The translations under genes were made by a program, and so were the position numbers. From Ovis canadensis (lineage: Eukaryota > Chordata > Mammalia > Artiodactyla > Bovidae), in contig NC_091245.1 in assembly GCF_042477335.2 (NCBI RefSeq), forward strand, positions 118,578,501 through 118,642,500: a stretch of 64,000 bases of DNA, written 5' to 3'. Positions 11,668-23,770 of the stretch are shown here, piece by piece. Positions within the stretch are counted from its first letter, which is position 1, and each line of letters opens with the position of its first letter. The notes under the pieces were generated by a model. That model saw only the letters and a list, made by a program, of their open reading frames with translations. It searched no databases and was not told the DNA's origin.

Positions 11668-12010
11668 GGTGTCTTAATCTGTTCGGGTTGCTATAAAAAA
11701 AATTTGCTACAGACCGAGTGTCTTACAATAGGGATTTATTGCTCATGTTCTAAAGGCTGGAAGTCCATGATCAAGATGCTAGAATATTTGAACAAGGGCC
11801 CTCTTCCAGGCTTCAAGCTTCTTACAACCACACATGGTGGAAGGGGCCTTTTTTATGACGTATTAATTCCATTCATGAGGGCTCCACCCACATTACCTAA
11901 TCGCCTCCCAAAGACCCTGCCTCCTATTATAATCACACTGATCTTTAGGCTTTAACCATAGCACCTGGATTGCTTTTGGTACATGTAAATTCATGTCCTT
12001 TGGGATCTTA
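11668..12010 (-). mobile_element. MLT1-type ERVL-MaLR solo LTR
   Basis: Read on the minus strand this is an MLT1 LTR. On the + strand it shows GTCTTAATCTGTTCGGGTTG, then GGGATTTATTGCTCATGTTC, CACATGGTGGAAGGGGC, CATTCATGAGGGCTCCACCC and CTAATCGCCTCCCAAAGACC. It is an ancient, non-coding endogenous LTR relic. Confidence 0.8.
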
Positions 12011-12292
12011 CAGCATCTTTCCCCATTAGAAAGAAAATCGGTGAAGGAAATATGATCCAACCTCTACCTGCCAGTCCCTCCACACCTGCTCCCACTCACC
12101 CCTTCTCCCCCACCGCATACAGGGGCATACACCCAACACACGTTATAATCCCATCCACCACTGTGATTTAGCTGAATCCAAAAGTTCGAAGAAGTCATCC
12201 CAAAGCAAAATAAATTGTGGTAATCATCCAGGACAGCAGACAGGTGGAAGAGGAAGAAATCTCAGTAGCGTCTAGCAAAAAGAATGGAGCCT

Positions 12293-12490
12293 GCATCCCA
12301 GGTGACTCTGTGGTAAAGTGCCTGCCTGCCAATGCAGGAGACGCAGAAGATGGGGGAAAGATCCCCTGGAGGAGGAAATGACAACCCATTCCAGTGTTCT
12401 TGCCTGGAGAAGTCCATGGACAGAGAAACCTGGTGGGCTGTAGTCCATGGGATTGCAAAAAGTAGGACACAACTGAGCAACTGAACACTG
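12293..12490 (+). mobile_element. Bov-tA SINE
   Basis: A damaged tRNA-like head (GGTGACTCTGTGGTAAAG, box B eroded) is followed by a good Bov-A body (GGAGGAAATGACAACCC to ACACAACTGAGCAACTGAAC). Confidence 0.9.
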
Positions 12491-12954
12491 CATTACGTAT
12501 AGCAGGATATGTAACCGATTGTCATCAATTCATTCAGGTATCAGCGCACGTGGCACCTGCCCTTCTCGGGCCCAGGCACTGGGAATGCTAAGAGGAACAG
12601 CTGTCTATCTTTTGTGATGCGTACTGCAATTCCGTAATGGCTTAAGCATTCAGAGGAGGGAAGCTGAGGCTCAGAGATGCCAATGCACTTCAAGACCAAG
12701 GATCCCAGCTTGGGAGTGGAAGGCAGGGGTGTTGGCAACAGGGCAAAAGACCAGAGTGAAAGCTGCACGCTGAGCCACTAAGTCTGAGCACAATTTCAGA
12801 ACACAAGTCACAGAAGGAGCTCCCAGGCGAGGGGCCAAATTTACACAAAGGGACCCCAGACGAGGGGGAAGGGTGCTGTCTAAGCAAGAAGCCACACAAA
12901 CCATTATGTTCCCCAAAGACTAACTTCACACTAAAAGCACATATAGATGAGTAG

Positions 12955-12988
12955 GTGATAGACAGACAGACAGATAGATAGGCAGATA
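12955..12988. repeat. (GATA/GACA)n microsatellite
   Basis: Interrupted GATAGACAGACAGACAGATA tetranucleotide repeats. Confidence 0.85.
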
Positions 12989-13029
12989 AATTGAAAAGGA
13001 CTGAGTTCTTAGCTGCAGTAAAGAGGTTT

Positions 13030-13235
13030 AGGAGTCAGTGGGTATAGTGGTAAACTATGCAGCCTCTGGAAACACAATGACCTCAAATCCCATCTTGACT
13101 ACCTAATAGCTGCGAGCAGGTTACTTAATCTTGCCATGTGTTAACAGTACTTATCTCCAGGACTTGTGAGAATTACAAGAAATAATGCATTTCTGTGCTT
13201 CATATAGTTCCTGGCACTCAGTGAGAATCAGTAAA
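13030..13235 (+). repeat. MIR SINE
   Basis: A nearly complete MIR in + orientation: AGTGGGTATAGTGGTAAAC, ACCTCAAATCCCATC, GGTTACTTAATCTTGCC, TTCCTGGCACTCAGTGAG. Confidence 0.85.
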
Positions 13236-13449
13236 AGTGAGTTAGGCCACTTCAAATTCAACAAGCCCAAAAATGAAATCATTGGTTGTTTTTACAACCA
13301 GTTCCTTCTGCACCTGGATTCACCAAAATCAGGAGCCATTCTCAATTCCATTTCTCAAAACTTTTCCCTTTCTCCACCATCTTCATCAACACAGCCAACA
13401 TGTTTAATGAATTTCTATGTTCAGTGAATATGTTCATATTTCTGTGATG

Positions 13450-13625
13450 CCAAGTGCCATAGAAAATCTTTAACTGAGCAGAGAATCCCTTATGAGGAAG
13501 GTACTGTCATCATGTCCATTTTGCATTTGGAGAAATTGAGACTTAGGTTAAGAAACTTGTCCATGGTCATACAGCTGGCTCCATTAGACTAATTTCAAAC
13601 CCATATGCTTAAACATTGCACTGTA
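13450..13625 (-). repeat. MIR SINE
   Basis: Minus-strand MIR order: GGTACTGTCATCATGTCC, TTTGCATTTGGAGAAATTG, CATGGTCATACAGCTGGC, GCTTAAACATTGCACTG. Confidence 0.8.
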
Positions 13626-13892
13626 TTGCTGGAACCAGATACAGCAGATTCCAGTTTCTGGGAAAAACATCTCAGGCAAACATCTTACTGTTCAGGCCAT
13701 GTGCTCTTCAGGACATGTGCAAGCCTTAAAACGACCTTGCTTGGTAAAGATTCACCCATATTTCTCCGAGGCAGCTTGAGGACCTGAATCTGTCCGCTTT
13801 GTACTAGTAGTGGGCATTCCATTTCTTCTGTTGTATGCAAAATCAATGTTCACAACTATCTGAAAAAGCTACTAAAATTCCCCTCCCTTAAT

Positions 13893-16800
13893 CTCTGGAG
13901 CAGCGAGCGGTGGCTGCCTGGTGCTGGAGCGGTGAGCAGCTGAGAAGAGCTACCTCATGTCCAAGGTCAGTAGCGGCTGTGAGGAGATACCCCAGGTCCA
14001 AGGTAAGAGAAACCCCAGCAAGACAGTAGGTGTTGAAAGACGGCATCAGAGGGCAGACAGACTGAAGCCACAATCACAGAAAACTAACCAATATGATCAC
14101 ATGGACCACAGCCTTGTCTAACTCAGTGAAACTAAGCCATGCCCTGTGGGGCAACCCAAGACAGGTGGGTCATGGTGGAGAGGTCTGACAGAATGTGGTC
14201 CACTGGAGAAGGGAATGGCAAACCACTTCAGTATTCTTGCCTTGAGAACCCAATAAACAGTATGAAAAGGCAAAATGATCGGACACTAAATGATGAACTC
14301 CCCAGGTCATTAGGTGCCCAATATGCTACTGGAGGTCAGTGGAGAAATAACTCCAGAAAGAATGATGGGATGGAGCCAAAGCAAAAACAACACCCAATTG
14401 TGGATGTGACTGGTGATAGAAGCAAGGTCCGATGCTGTAAAGAGCAATATTGCATAGGAACCTGGAATGTTCCAGATCCATGAATCAAGGCAAATTACAA
14501 GGGGTCAAATAGATGGCAAGAGTGAACGTCAACATCCTAGGAATCAGCGAACTAAAATGGACTGGAATGGGTGAATTTAACTCAGATGACCATTATATCT
14601 ACTACTGTGGGCAGGAATCCCTTAGAAGAAATGGAACAGCAGCCATCATGGTCAACAAAAGAGTCCAAAATGCAGTACTTGGATGCAATCTCAAAAATGA
14701 CAGAATGATCTCTGTTCATTTCCAAGGCAAACCATTCAATATCACGGTAATTCAAGTCTATGCCCCAACCAGTAAATGCTGAAGAAGCTGCAGTTGAACG
14801 GTTTTACGAAGACCTACAAGACCTTTTAGAACTACCACCAAAAAAAAGATGTCCTTTTCATTATAGGGGACTGGAATGCAAAAGTAGGAAGTCAAGAAAC
14901 ACCCAGAGTAACAGGCAACTTTGGCCTTGGAATACGAAATGAAGCAGGGAAAGGCTAATAGAGTTTTGTCAAGAGAACACACTGGTCATAGCAAACACCC
15001 TCTTCCAACAACACAAGAGAAGACTCTACACATGGACATCGCCAGATAGCTAACACTGAAATCAGATTGTTTATATTCTTTGCAATCGAAGTTAGAGAAG
15101 CTCTATACAGTCAGCAAAAGCAAGATCAGGACCAGACTGTGGCTCAGATCATGAACTCCTTATTGTCAAATTCAGATTAAACTGAAGAAATTAGGGAAAA
15201 CAACTAGACCATTCAGGTATGACCTAAATCAAATCCCTTATGACTATACAGTGGAAGTGAGAAATAGATTTAAGGGACTAGATCTGATAGAGTGCCTGAT
15301 GAACTATGGACAGAGGTTTGTGACATTGTACAGGAGATAGGAATCAAGACCATCTCCAAGAAAAAGAAATGTAAAAAAAGCAAAATGGCTGTCCGAGGAG
15401 GCCTTACAAATAGCTGTGAAAAGAATAAAAGAGTAAAGCAAAGGAGAAAAGGAAAGATATACCCATTTGAATGCAGAGTTCCAAAGAATAGCAAGGAGGG
15501 ATAAGAAAGCCTTCCTCAGTGATCAATGCAAAGAAATGGAGGAAAACAATAGAATGGGAAAGACTTGAGATCTCTTCAAGAAAATTAGAGATACCAAGGG
15601 AACATTTCATGCAAAGATGGGCTCGAAAAAGGACAAAAATGGTATGGACCAAACAGAAGCAGAAGATATTAAGAAGAGGTAGCAAGAATACACAGAAGAA
15701 CTGTACAAAAAATCTTCAAGACCCAGATAATCATGAGGTGTGATCACTCACCTAGAGCCAGACATCCTGGAATGTGAAGTCAAGTGGACCTTAGGAAGCA
15801 TCACTATGAACAAAGCTAGTGGAAGTGATGGCATTCCAGTTGAGCTGTTTCAAATCCTGAAAGATGATGCTGTGAAAGTGCTGCACTCAATAATCCAGCA
15901 AATTTGGAAAACTCAGCAGTGGCCACAGGACTGGAAAAGGTCGGTTTTCATTCCAATCCCAAAGAAAGGCAATGCCAAAGAATGCTCAAACTACCACACA
16001 ATTGAACTCATCTCACATGCTAGTAAAATAATGCTTAAAATTCTCCAAGCCAGGCTTCAGCAATACGTGAACCATGAACTTCCAGATGTTCAAGCTGGTT
16101 TTAGAAAAGGCAGAGGATCCAGAGATCAAATTGCCAACATTTGCTGGATCATCGAAAAGAGAATTCTAGAAAAACATCTATTTCTGCTTCATTGACTATG
16201 CCAAAGCCTTTGACTGTGTGAATCACAATAAACTGTGGAAAATTCTGAAAGAGATGGGAATACCAGACCACCTGACCTGCCTCTTGAGAAATCTGTATGC
16301 AGGTCAGGAAGCAACAGTTAGAACTGGACATGAAACAACAGACTGGTTCCAAATAAGAAAAGGAGTACGTGAAGGCTGTATATTGTCACCCTGCTTATTT
16401 AACTTATATGCAGAGTACATCATGGGGCTGGATGAAGCATAAGCTGAATCACTGGGCTGGATGAAGCATAAGCTGGAATCAAGATTGCTGGGAGAAATAT
16501 CAATAACTTCAGATGTGCAGATGACACCACCCTTATGGCAGAAAGTGAAGAAGAACTAAATATCCTCTTGATGAAAGTGAAAGAGGAGAGTGAAAAAGTT
16601 GGCTTAAAGCTCAACCTTCAGAAAACTAAGATCATGGCATCTGGTCCCATACTTCATGGCAAATAGATGGGGAAACAGTGGCTGACTTTATTTTTCTGGA
16701 CTCCAAAATCACTGCAGATGGTGATTGCAGCCATGAAATTAAAAAACACTCCTAGGAAGGAGAGTTATGACCAACCTAGATAGCATATTAAAAAGCAGAG

Positions 16801-17285
16801 GCATTACTTTGCCAACAAAGATCTGTCTAGTCAAGGCTATGGTTTTTCCACTGTTCATGTATGGATGTGAGCGTTGGACTGTGAAGAAAGCTGAGCGCTG
16901 AAGAATTGATGCTTTTGAACTGTGGTGTTGGAGAAGACTCTTGAGAGTCCTTTGGACTGCAAGGAGGTCCAACCAGTCCATCCAAAAGGAGATCAGTCCT
17001 GAGTGTTCGTTGGAAGGACTGATGTTGAAGCTGAAACTCCAGTACTTTGTTCACCTGATGCAAAGAGCTGACTCAATTGAAAAGACCTTGATGCTGGGAA
17101 AGGCTGAGGGCAGGAGGAGAAGGGGACGATAGAGGATAAGATGGCTGGATGGCATCACTGACTCAACGCACATGAGTTTGGGTAAACTCCGAGAGCTGGT
17201 GATGGACATGGAGACCTGGCGTGCTGAGTCCATGGGGTTGCAAAGAGTCAGACACGACTGAAGGACTGAACTGAACTGAACTGTG
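13893..17285 (+). mobile_element. Nearly full-length BovB (RTE) LINE, coding capacity destroyed
   Basis: The 3.4-kb copy runs from a BovB-like 5' leader (GGAGCAGCGAGCGG) to the CTGAACTGAACTGAACTG 3' end. The apurinic endonuclease region (about 14440-15170) shows GTWNV, ISELKWTGMGEF, GDWNAKVGS and GSDHELL. The reverse transcriptase region (about 15740-16610) shows ASGSDGIPVELFQ, IPIPKKGNAKECSNY, QAGFRKGRGSRDQIAN and, at 16514-16525, CADD in place of the usual F/YADD. The reading frame is broken many times by indels and stops, so it cannot encode a working protein. BovB is known to have entered ruminants by horizontal transfer, probably via squamates or their parasites. Confidence 0.95.
16425..16481 (+). 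repeat. 29-bp tandem duplication inside the BovB RT region
   Basis: The block GGGCTGGATGAAGCATAAGC begins at 16425 and again at 16454, a period of 29 bp. The duplication shifts the reading frame just before the RT catalytic motif. Confidence 0.85.
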
Positions 17286-18440
17286 TTGCCTCCCACCCAG
17301 CCAGTGCCTAGATAAGCACCATGGATTCTCCTTGTTTAGTTCCTCTTCGATCTATTTCTTGACACTGCCCTACAGCCACAGTGTGCTCTGCTGAAGCCCA
17401 GGTAGTGCTGTGGGTTTTAGGAATGGAGGCATGGGAATGTTTAAATGCCAGCTGATGGAGACATTGACCAATGCTGAGTCTCTGAGTCTGAGAAAGTGTG
17501 TTGCTGAGCCAGAAGCAGCCCCAGTGGAAAGGGTGGGCAGGGCACCGTGGCCAGGGAGGAGAAGAGTACATTATGTGTGAGGTACACGGGGCCTGAAGTG
17601 AGGGGGTGGGAGTGGAAATGAAAAGAAAGCCTGGATGCGACAGACATTACCTCACCAGCATAAATACTCCTGAGGCTAGAACATGGTTTAATAATTCTGT
17701 TACTAGGGCAACAGCAAAAGAATCTATCTCAGAAGGAACCCAGCGTGGACTGTTTCTGCACAGGAGTGTGGCAGCTCTAAGCTGGGAAAACAGAGATGAA
17801 GGCTAGTGGCCTGATGACACAGCAGGATGTATGGCCTAGGATTTTCTCATAGGCATTTTCCTGACCCTTCATCCTCTACAGCTGGGAAGAAACATGTGAA
17901 GCAAGCTCTCCAGGAAGGAAGATAGCAAGGTCATGAAGCAGAGGCTATTTAAGCCCCGTAACAGACTAGAGACTCTGCTCCTGAAACTTAGATTAATCCC
18001 CACCACAAAGGGAGGGCCATGCCTTGCCTGCATCTGCTGTTTCGGTAAAACTGAGCATGACCCCGCGGGGCTCCGCTCATAGAAGCCTTTCTGTGTCCCC
18101 CATTCCTTGTTTGTAGGGGACAGACTTCAGGCTCCATGACCTTCCCTGACTCCAAAGGGCAGATTCAAACAGTTGCCAATAAGGAAAAGGAAGGGCTGCA
18201 GAGGCAAGAGAGAAGTAGGCGAGAAATAATAGTGCAGCCTTGGGGCAGGGTCCTGGTTCCCCCTCAAGGGACACACATAACAGTGTCTTCTGAGCTCTTT
18301 ATAGAACTAAAACCCCCCAATAAATGGAAGATGTCAGCATTTTTCACGCCAGAGAAGACCACCTGAGGCCAGATTAAAAGGAGTACAGGCCCTGCGCACA
18401 TCCTGATCTTATCAGAAAACCTGCCCTTGACCTATTACTA
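17286..18440. other. Unique-looking intergenic stretch
   Basis: No known repeat or protein is recognised. Short open frames on both strands have no visible family motif. Confidence 0.5.
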
Positions 18441-18442
18441 TA

Positions 18443-18665
18443 AAGTGAAGTGAAGTGAAGTGAAGTGAATCAGTCGTGTCCGACTCTTTGCGACCCCATA
18501 GACTGTAGCGTACCAGGCTCCTCTGTCCATGGGATTTTCCAGGCAACAGTACGAGAGTGGATTGCCATTTCCTTCTCCAGGGGATCTTCTCAACCCAGGG
18601 CTTGAACCCAGGTCTCCCGCATTGGAGACAGACACTTTACCGTCTGAGCCACCAGGGAAGTCCTC
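18443..18665 (-). mobile_element. Bov-tA SINE with (GTGAA)n tail
   Basis: On the + strand it reads a GTGAAGTGAAGTGAAGTGAA tail, then CAGTCGTGTCCGACTCTTTG, and ends at the tRNA-like head GAGCCACCAGGGAAGTCC. It is in minus orientation. Confidence 0.95.
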
Positions 18666-19507
18666 ACCAAATCCTCCCAGGTTGGGACACACAGGTTTTA
18701 GGGCAGGAGCCCGCTGTGTCCCCCTTTGACTGGCAAAGCAATAAAGCTCTTCTTTGCTACTTCACTCGATACTCTCTCTCTGAGGTTCATTTTGGCACCA
18801 GTGCACAGAGGCCAAGCTTTTGGCATCAACAAAAGCTCTCATGGAAAAGAGCTCAGGCCTGGCAATGGAGGCAAAAGCATTTATCACAAAGTTAGCCTGC
18901 TACTCAGCTATTTACTTCCTATGAATTGGTATCACTGGGACTATGGCCAGGCCTTAAAGGTCATCTTTTTCAGTCTGTCCAGGAAGTGAAATGCTAGGAG
19001 GACCCTGCCCATGGGAGTGGGTCTGTGAGCTCCAAAAGGAAGTACTAATGCTCCTTGCAAGGCTCCCAGTACAGTCGGCTTTCTTCCTATGAGCTCCCTG
19101 CTTCTCCCCCTCCCCTTTATGATCTGCCCTTGCAGAAACAGCATGATGAGATACTCATGACATTCCACTTAGCTCTGACAAGAACTTACAGCCTTTGAAA
19201 AATACTAGGAAAGCTTTGAGACTTAGACACATTCTTGCCAGCCTCACTCAGGTTGAGTGCCATGCTTTTCAATTTCCAGGCCAAATACCAAGTTGATCAC
19301 TCTACACAACATCAGGTAGAAAAGTTGGTAGCACTTGTGCTCAAAGTTTTTACCTCCCATATTACAGATTTTTTTGAAAATCTGTCCACAAGGAATGCTG
19401 GAAAAGAAATAGGACTCCATTTCCTTCCATCCGCCTCCTGACTTCCCATGAGCCTATGGGAAGTGTAGATTAAGAAGCCACTAAAGGCTTTCACTGTATT
19501 AGAATTT

Positions 19508-19728
19508 CAGTGTTGCTGAGTCACTAAGCTGTGTCTGACTCTTCTGCAACCCCATGGAATGTACCCTGCCAGGTTCTTCTGTCCATGAGATTTCCCAGGC
19601 AAGAATACTGAAGTGAGTTGCTATTTCCTTCTCTGCTATTTTCTTGGGATCTTCCCAACCCAGGGATCAAACCCAAGTCTCCTTCATTGGCAGGTGGATT
19701 CTTTACTTCTGAGCCACCAGGGAAGCCC
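19508..19728 (-). mobile_element. Bov-tA SINE
   Basis: Minus orientation: TGTTGCTGAGTCACTAAGCTG to GAGCCACCAGGGAAGCCC. Confidence 0.94.
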
Positions 19729-20387
19729 ACTAGAATTTCAGCATAAAATAGTAAAAAAACAGGCAAGGAGGTAGGGTTAGCCACACTTGATTATGAAGAG
19801 ATAGATTTCAACTAGAGTGGTTTTGTACCATCAGAGGCTTCGATAAGTATTCATTGCCCAATGGTTTGTAGCATGTTCCACATTATATTCAAAGGAATTC
19901 CTTCTCATGAGACTAGCTATATGGGGAATTCAATTCACCTCAGGATTTAATGAGTCAGCTGCTGCAGGCTTTGTCACTCATTTTTTGAGTAAGCCTAGGC
20001 AAGCTTTTTTCCCCTTTTAGCATATTTGCCTGAGAGGAAAAAAATGTATACAAAACAATCTCAATCTTTTGTATAAGAATTTAAAGTGAAAAGTCATAGC
20101 CTTCTGAAAGACAGGAAACCCCAAAGCATATATAAATTCTATGGCAATAGTGGTTTTGATATTGTCCGAAGTCAAGGTACCATTTGGCACTAGGAGATGA
20201 CAATTTATTCCATGGAGTCAGTAAAAACAATCATGAATATTTTGAGACATTTGTTCATGATGTAACTGTACGTTTAGTAATTAAGGGCTTGCACTCAGAA
20301 GTAAAACTTCCTGAAACAAATTCCGCCTCCATCACTCACCACCTCTGTGACCTTAGACAAATGCTACCTCCTAGAGCTTCTTTCTGA

Positions 20388-20523
20388 AGAAGGAAATGGC
20401 AACCCACTCCAGTACTCTTGCCTAGAAAATCCCATGGAAGGAAGAGCTTGGTGCAAGCTACTGTCCGTGGGGTCTCAAAGAGTCGGGCACGACTGAGCAG
20501 AAAAAGAGAGAGAAAGAGAGAGC
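20388..20523 (+). mobile_element. Bov-A SINE monomer with (GA)n tail
   Basis: It runs from GAAGGAAATGGCAACCCACT to CGGGCACGACTGAGCAG, then AAAAAGAGAGAGAAAGAGAG. There is no tRNA-like head. Confidence 0.88.
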
Positions 20524-20624
20524 TTCTTTGTCTTCATCTGTAAGATCCAGATCATGCTGTGTGACTCACTGGGCTGCTGGGAGGATCACGTGCTTGACAC
20601 AAGGGGATAGTGAATGGTAGATAC

Positions 20625-20790
20625 TGTGTTATATTAAATCACATGCAATCTTTCTAAGAACCCCGGAAAAGCAATATTTGTCATCCCTATTTTATCAAAA
20701 AGGAAACTAATACCCCTAGAAACTAAGGTATTTGCACAAAGTCATTCAATGAAGAGTCTTCTCATCTCAGAACTCACACTATACTACATA
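20625..20790 (-). repeat. MIR relic
   Basis: Minus-strand MIR pattern: ACATGCAATCTTTCTAAG, CATCCCTATTTTATC, CACAAAGTCATTCAATG, CAGAACTCACACTATAC. Confidence 0.55.
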
Positions 20791-20799
20791 CAGTTGTCT

Positions 20800-22440
20800 C
20801 TCCCATGCTGAAATCTACAAAAAGATCCCATATTTTCCTCCCATATCAATGGGCTCGGGCAAATCACAATGTGAGTTTCAGGCATAATGACTATCACATA
20901 AGACTAGCCTTGGGCAACAGTGTATATAGATTTGTTACAAGCTGAAAATGTGATCCTATCCCTCCCAAAACAGTATGCAATTCTGAGGCTTCCCCTTGGA
21001 TTCCTCTAGATAATGAATGCTGCAGAAGCGTGTAATGTGGAGAAAGCCTAAAAACAAAGGCGTCCCTGGGGAACACAGCAACTGGAGTGATTTTCTCTGG
21101 CCTGGACTCTGTAAGGGTCCAAGGTTCCTGAGTGGGAACTCAGGCAGCCTGAAGGGAAAAGACAAAAATAGTTCATACCAGCTGATGCTAAAAACAGACC
21201 CAAAGCTCATTATAGATAGGTAGGTAGGCAGATAGATAGATAAATGTACATATTTGACCCTTAGGCCCCAGGCTTCCCAGCTTATCTTGGGAGGTTTTTT
21301 TTTTTTATTCTAGTCTGACTCATTAATTTTTTGTCTGCTTTCCATAGGATTTGCCCCAAGCCTCATACCCACTGAGATGAACTTGCTGAAAAGGGCTCAG
21401 ATGATGCCCTCAGTCTGGAGTGAATTGAATACCATCAGCAGCTCCTATAGAAATGTCCTTGAAATTTTGGCATTCTTCAGACCTCAGCTCACTAAATTTC
21501 CTGCCCAGGAAGCAGGGCAAAATACTAACTTGTGTGCCCCTAGATCCTAAACCCATGCAAGTACAAAATTGAACACATGAGCAGTTTTACCTTAATGACA
21601 ATGTATTATTTTCTGCTATTTTTCCCCTGAGCAAATTAACGTATGTCAAAGTTCAGCACTTGTACCCACGCCTCCAGGTGGAGTTATTTCCTGGCTACAT
21701 GGACAGACTTTCTCACACTGTGCCGAGCACTGGGCGGTTGCTTGAACCTCTGTCCCTAGTGTGTGAGTCTTAAAACTCTTAAGCATCTGTCCTCTTCCTG
21801 CACAGGCTTGGTTTTTATAGAATTTCACATTTGGAAGGGCCCTTAAGAGACCATCCTGTCTTATTTCACAGAAAGGAGATCAAGGTCCTGGGAGTCACAT
21901 AGTCACACTGCTTCACAGTGAGAGAAATCCAAGTGCCTCGGCTGAGTCCACATTTCTCCAGGTCACCCTGTTCTTTCCTTTTATAATTCCAAGGGCCTTT
22001 TGGAACGTGAGAGAGCTGTTTGGAGGCACATGGGCCCCTGAACACAATCGTTAAGCTGGGAAGTCAGTGTCTGTAGCAGATACAGCTAACAATAGGAGCC
22101 CGACCAAGACCAGCTGCAGTGAGAGAGACCGTACTGGTACCAGGGCTTCTCAGTGTGGCTGCCTGATACTCCACCTGTCCTACCGTAAGGATGGCCACGC
22201 CGGCCGCCTAGGGGCCAGAGGATGGCTCGTAAAATAGCTGTTCATGCAAAGGACAACCTAGCTGCAGCGGAAGCTGCTAGAGTAGCTCGCTGAGAAGAGC
22301 AAATTCTGTCTTTGCAGCCTCCTGACATCGAACCACATGGTGTGATTAGAAGGAATAGGAAGTCTTTTATCTTCGCCCCGAAATTCTTCCCTACTAGTTC
22401 ACTGGGTGGTGCCTGAAACCTTTCCATTATGAAGGAGTTT
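20800..22440. other. Mostly unique intergenic stretch
   Basis: A GATA/GGTA microsatellite lies at about 21216-21244 and a T-run at 21295-21306. A possible MIR relic on the minus strand lies at about 21845-21955. No gene is recognised. Confidence 0.45.
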
Positions 22441-22460
22441 GGAAGTCCTAAGGGAATATG

Positions 22461-22612
22461 GAAATGGCAACCCACTCCGGTGTTCTTGCCTGGAGAATCC
22501 CAGGGACGGGGGAGCTTGGTGAGCTGCCATCTATGGGGTCACACAGAGTTGGACACGACTGAAGTGACTTAGCAGCAGCAGCAGTAGCAGCAGCAGAAGG
22601 GAATATGGAAAT
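22461..22612 (+). mobile_element. Bov-A monomer insertion with (CAG)n tail and 16-bp target-site duplication
   Basis: A single Bov-A unit (GAAATGGCAACCCACTCCGG to GACTGAAGTGACTTAG) ends in a CAG repeat at 22571-22596. It is flanked by the exact direct repeat AAGGGAATATGGAAAT at 22450-22465 and 22597-22612. Confidence 0.95.
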
Positions 22613-23265
22613 TACTTTGTCTACTTTTCTGAAAATATAGATGAGAAAAATAAAGCTTCAGAGACTTTAAACAGTTCTACCCAGGGCAAAGAGCCTCGTC
22701 CAGAATCTCTCGAAGCAGGATCCCTGAAAAAGTAGTTTAACAAGATGTTCCTTGAAAAAAGAATCTTTAAGTTTCTGAGATCAGGTAGTCTTGGAAAGAC
22801 TACACTCTCAACTCCTTTGTCTCATTCAGGCATCTTCTATTTAACACTTATTTACACAGTCTCTAAACAAAGGAAACATTTTAGGGATCTGGTCTAAGCT
22901 GGCAATGCTGAAACTAGCCTGTGGATACTTAGACTTCAGGACCAAAACACACACAACTAGCTCAAGCCAAAAGACTATTCCTTGAGGTTAACCACTCATA
23001 AAACTTTGTTAAAAGGGCAGAATTCCAAAGAGAGACACAGCTGTTGTGTGTTGGTCAATAAACTGTTTTATTCATCCAAGTCTTTTCTAAGAGACAGCAC
23101 TTGAATCACATGGCCACACAGGTAAGCCTGAGCCAGAGGCGACCGTCTTGAGAAAGTGAATCTATACGAGGGGGCTGAAATTCAACAGGGCAACCAGGAG
23201 ACCCTGGTTCCCTGAGAAAAAGGAGTCTCAGAAAGAGAAAGTCACTGAAGAAGAGGTGGACGTCC
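22613..23265. other. Unique-looking intergenic stretch
   Basis: No gene or nameable repeat is seen. Confidence 0.4.
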
Positions 23266-23267
23266 CT

Positions 23268-23527
23268 GAGTATGTCAGTCTTTGGACCCATTCACGTTGC
23301 TGCAAATGGCATTATTTCATTCTTCTTCATGACTGAGTCGGATTCTGCTGTACATATGTCCACTTCTTCTTTATCCATTCCCTTGTCAATGGACACTGAA
23401 GCTGCTTCCATGAACTGGCTAGGGTAAAGAGTGCTGCAATGAACACTGGACTGCCTGGTTTTTGAATTATGGTTTTCTCTGGATATATACCCAGGAGTGG
23501 AATTGCTGGATCTTATGGTAGCTTGGG
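23268..23527 (-). mobile_element. L1 3'-region segment, inverted half of a twin-primed insertion
   Basis: In reverse complement this reads as L1: AGATCCAGCAATTCCACTCC, then GTGTTCATTGCAGCACTC and CAGTCATGAAGAAGAATG. It joins head to head with the + strand L1 tail that follows. Confidence 0.85.
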
Positions 23528-23770
23528 AAACTGAGATTGATATATACACACTCCTATATGTAAAATAGATAACTAATAAGGACCTACTATATGGCACAGG
23601 GGACTCTGCTCAGTACACTGCAATGACATATAGGGGCAAAGAATCTAAAAATGGTGGATATATTAGTTATACACTAATTCACTGTGCAGCACAGCAGAAA
23701 CTAACACAAAATTATAAATCAACTTTACTCCAATAAAAAGTTTTAAAATAAAAAATAAAAGCATTGAGAA
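23528..23770 (+). mobile_element. L1 3' end, direct half of the same twin-primed insertion
   Basis: L1 3' UTR in + orientation: AACTGAGATTGATATATACA, AGGACCTACTATATGGCACA, AAATCAACTTTACTCC, then AATAAAAAGTTTTAAAATAA. Confidence 0.88.

Noticed and set aside
15740-16195. Reverse transcriptase open frame
   Set aside because: It is a fragment of the dead BovB, not a host gene.
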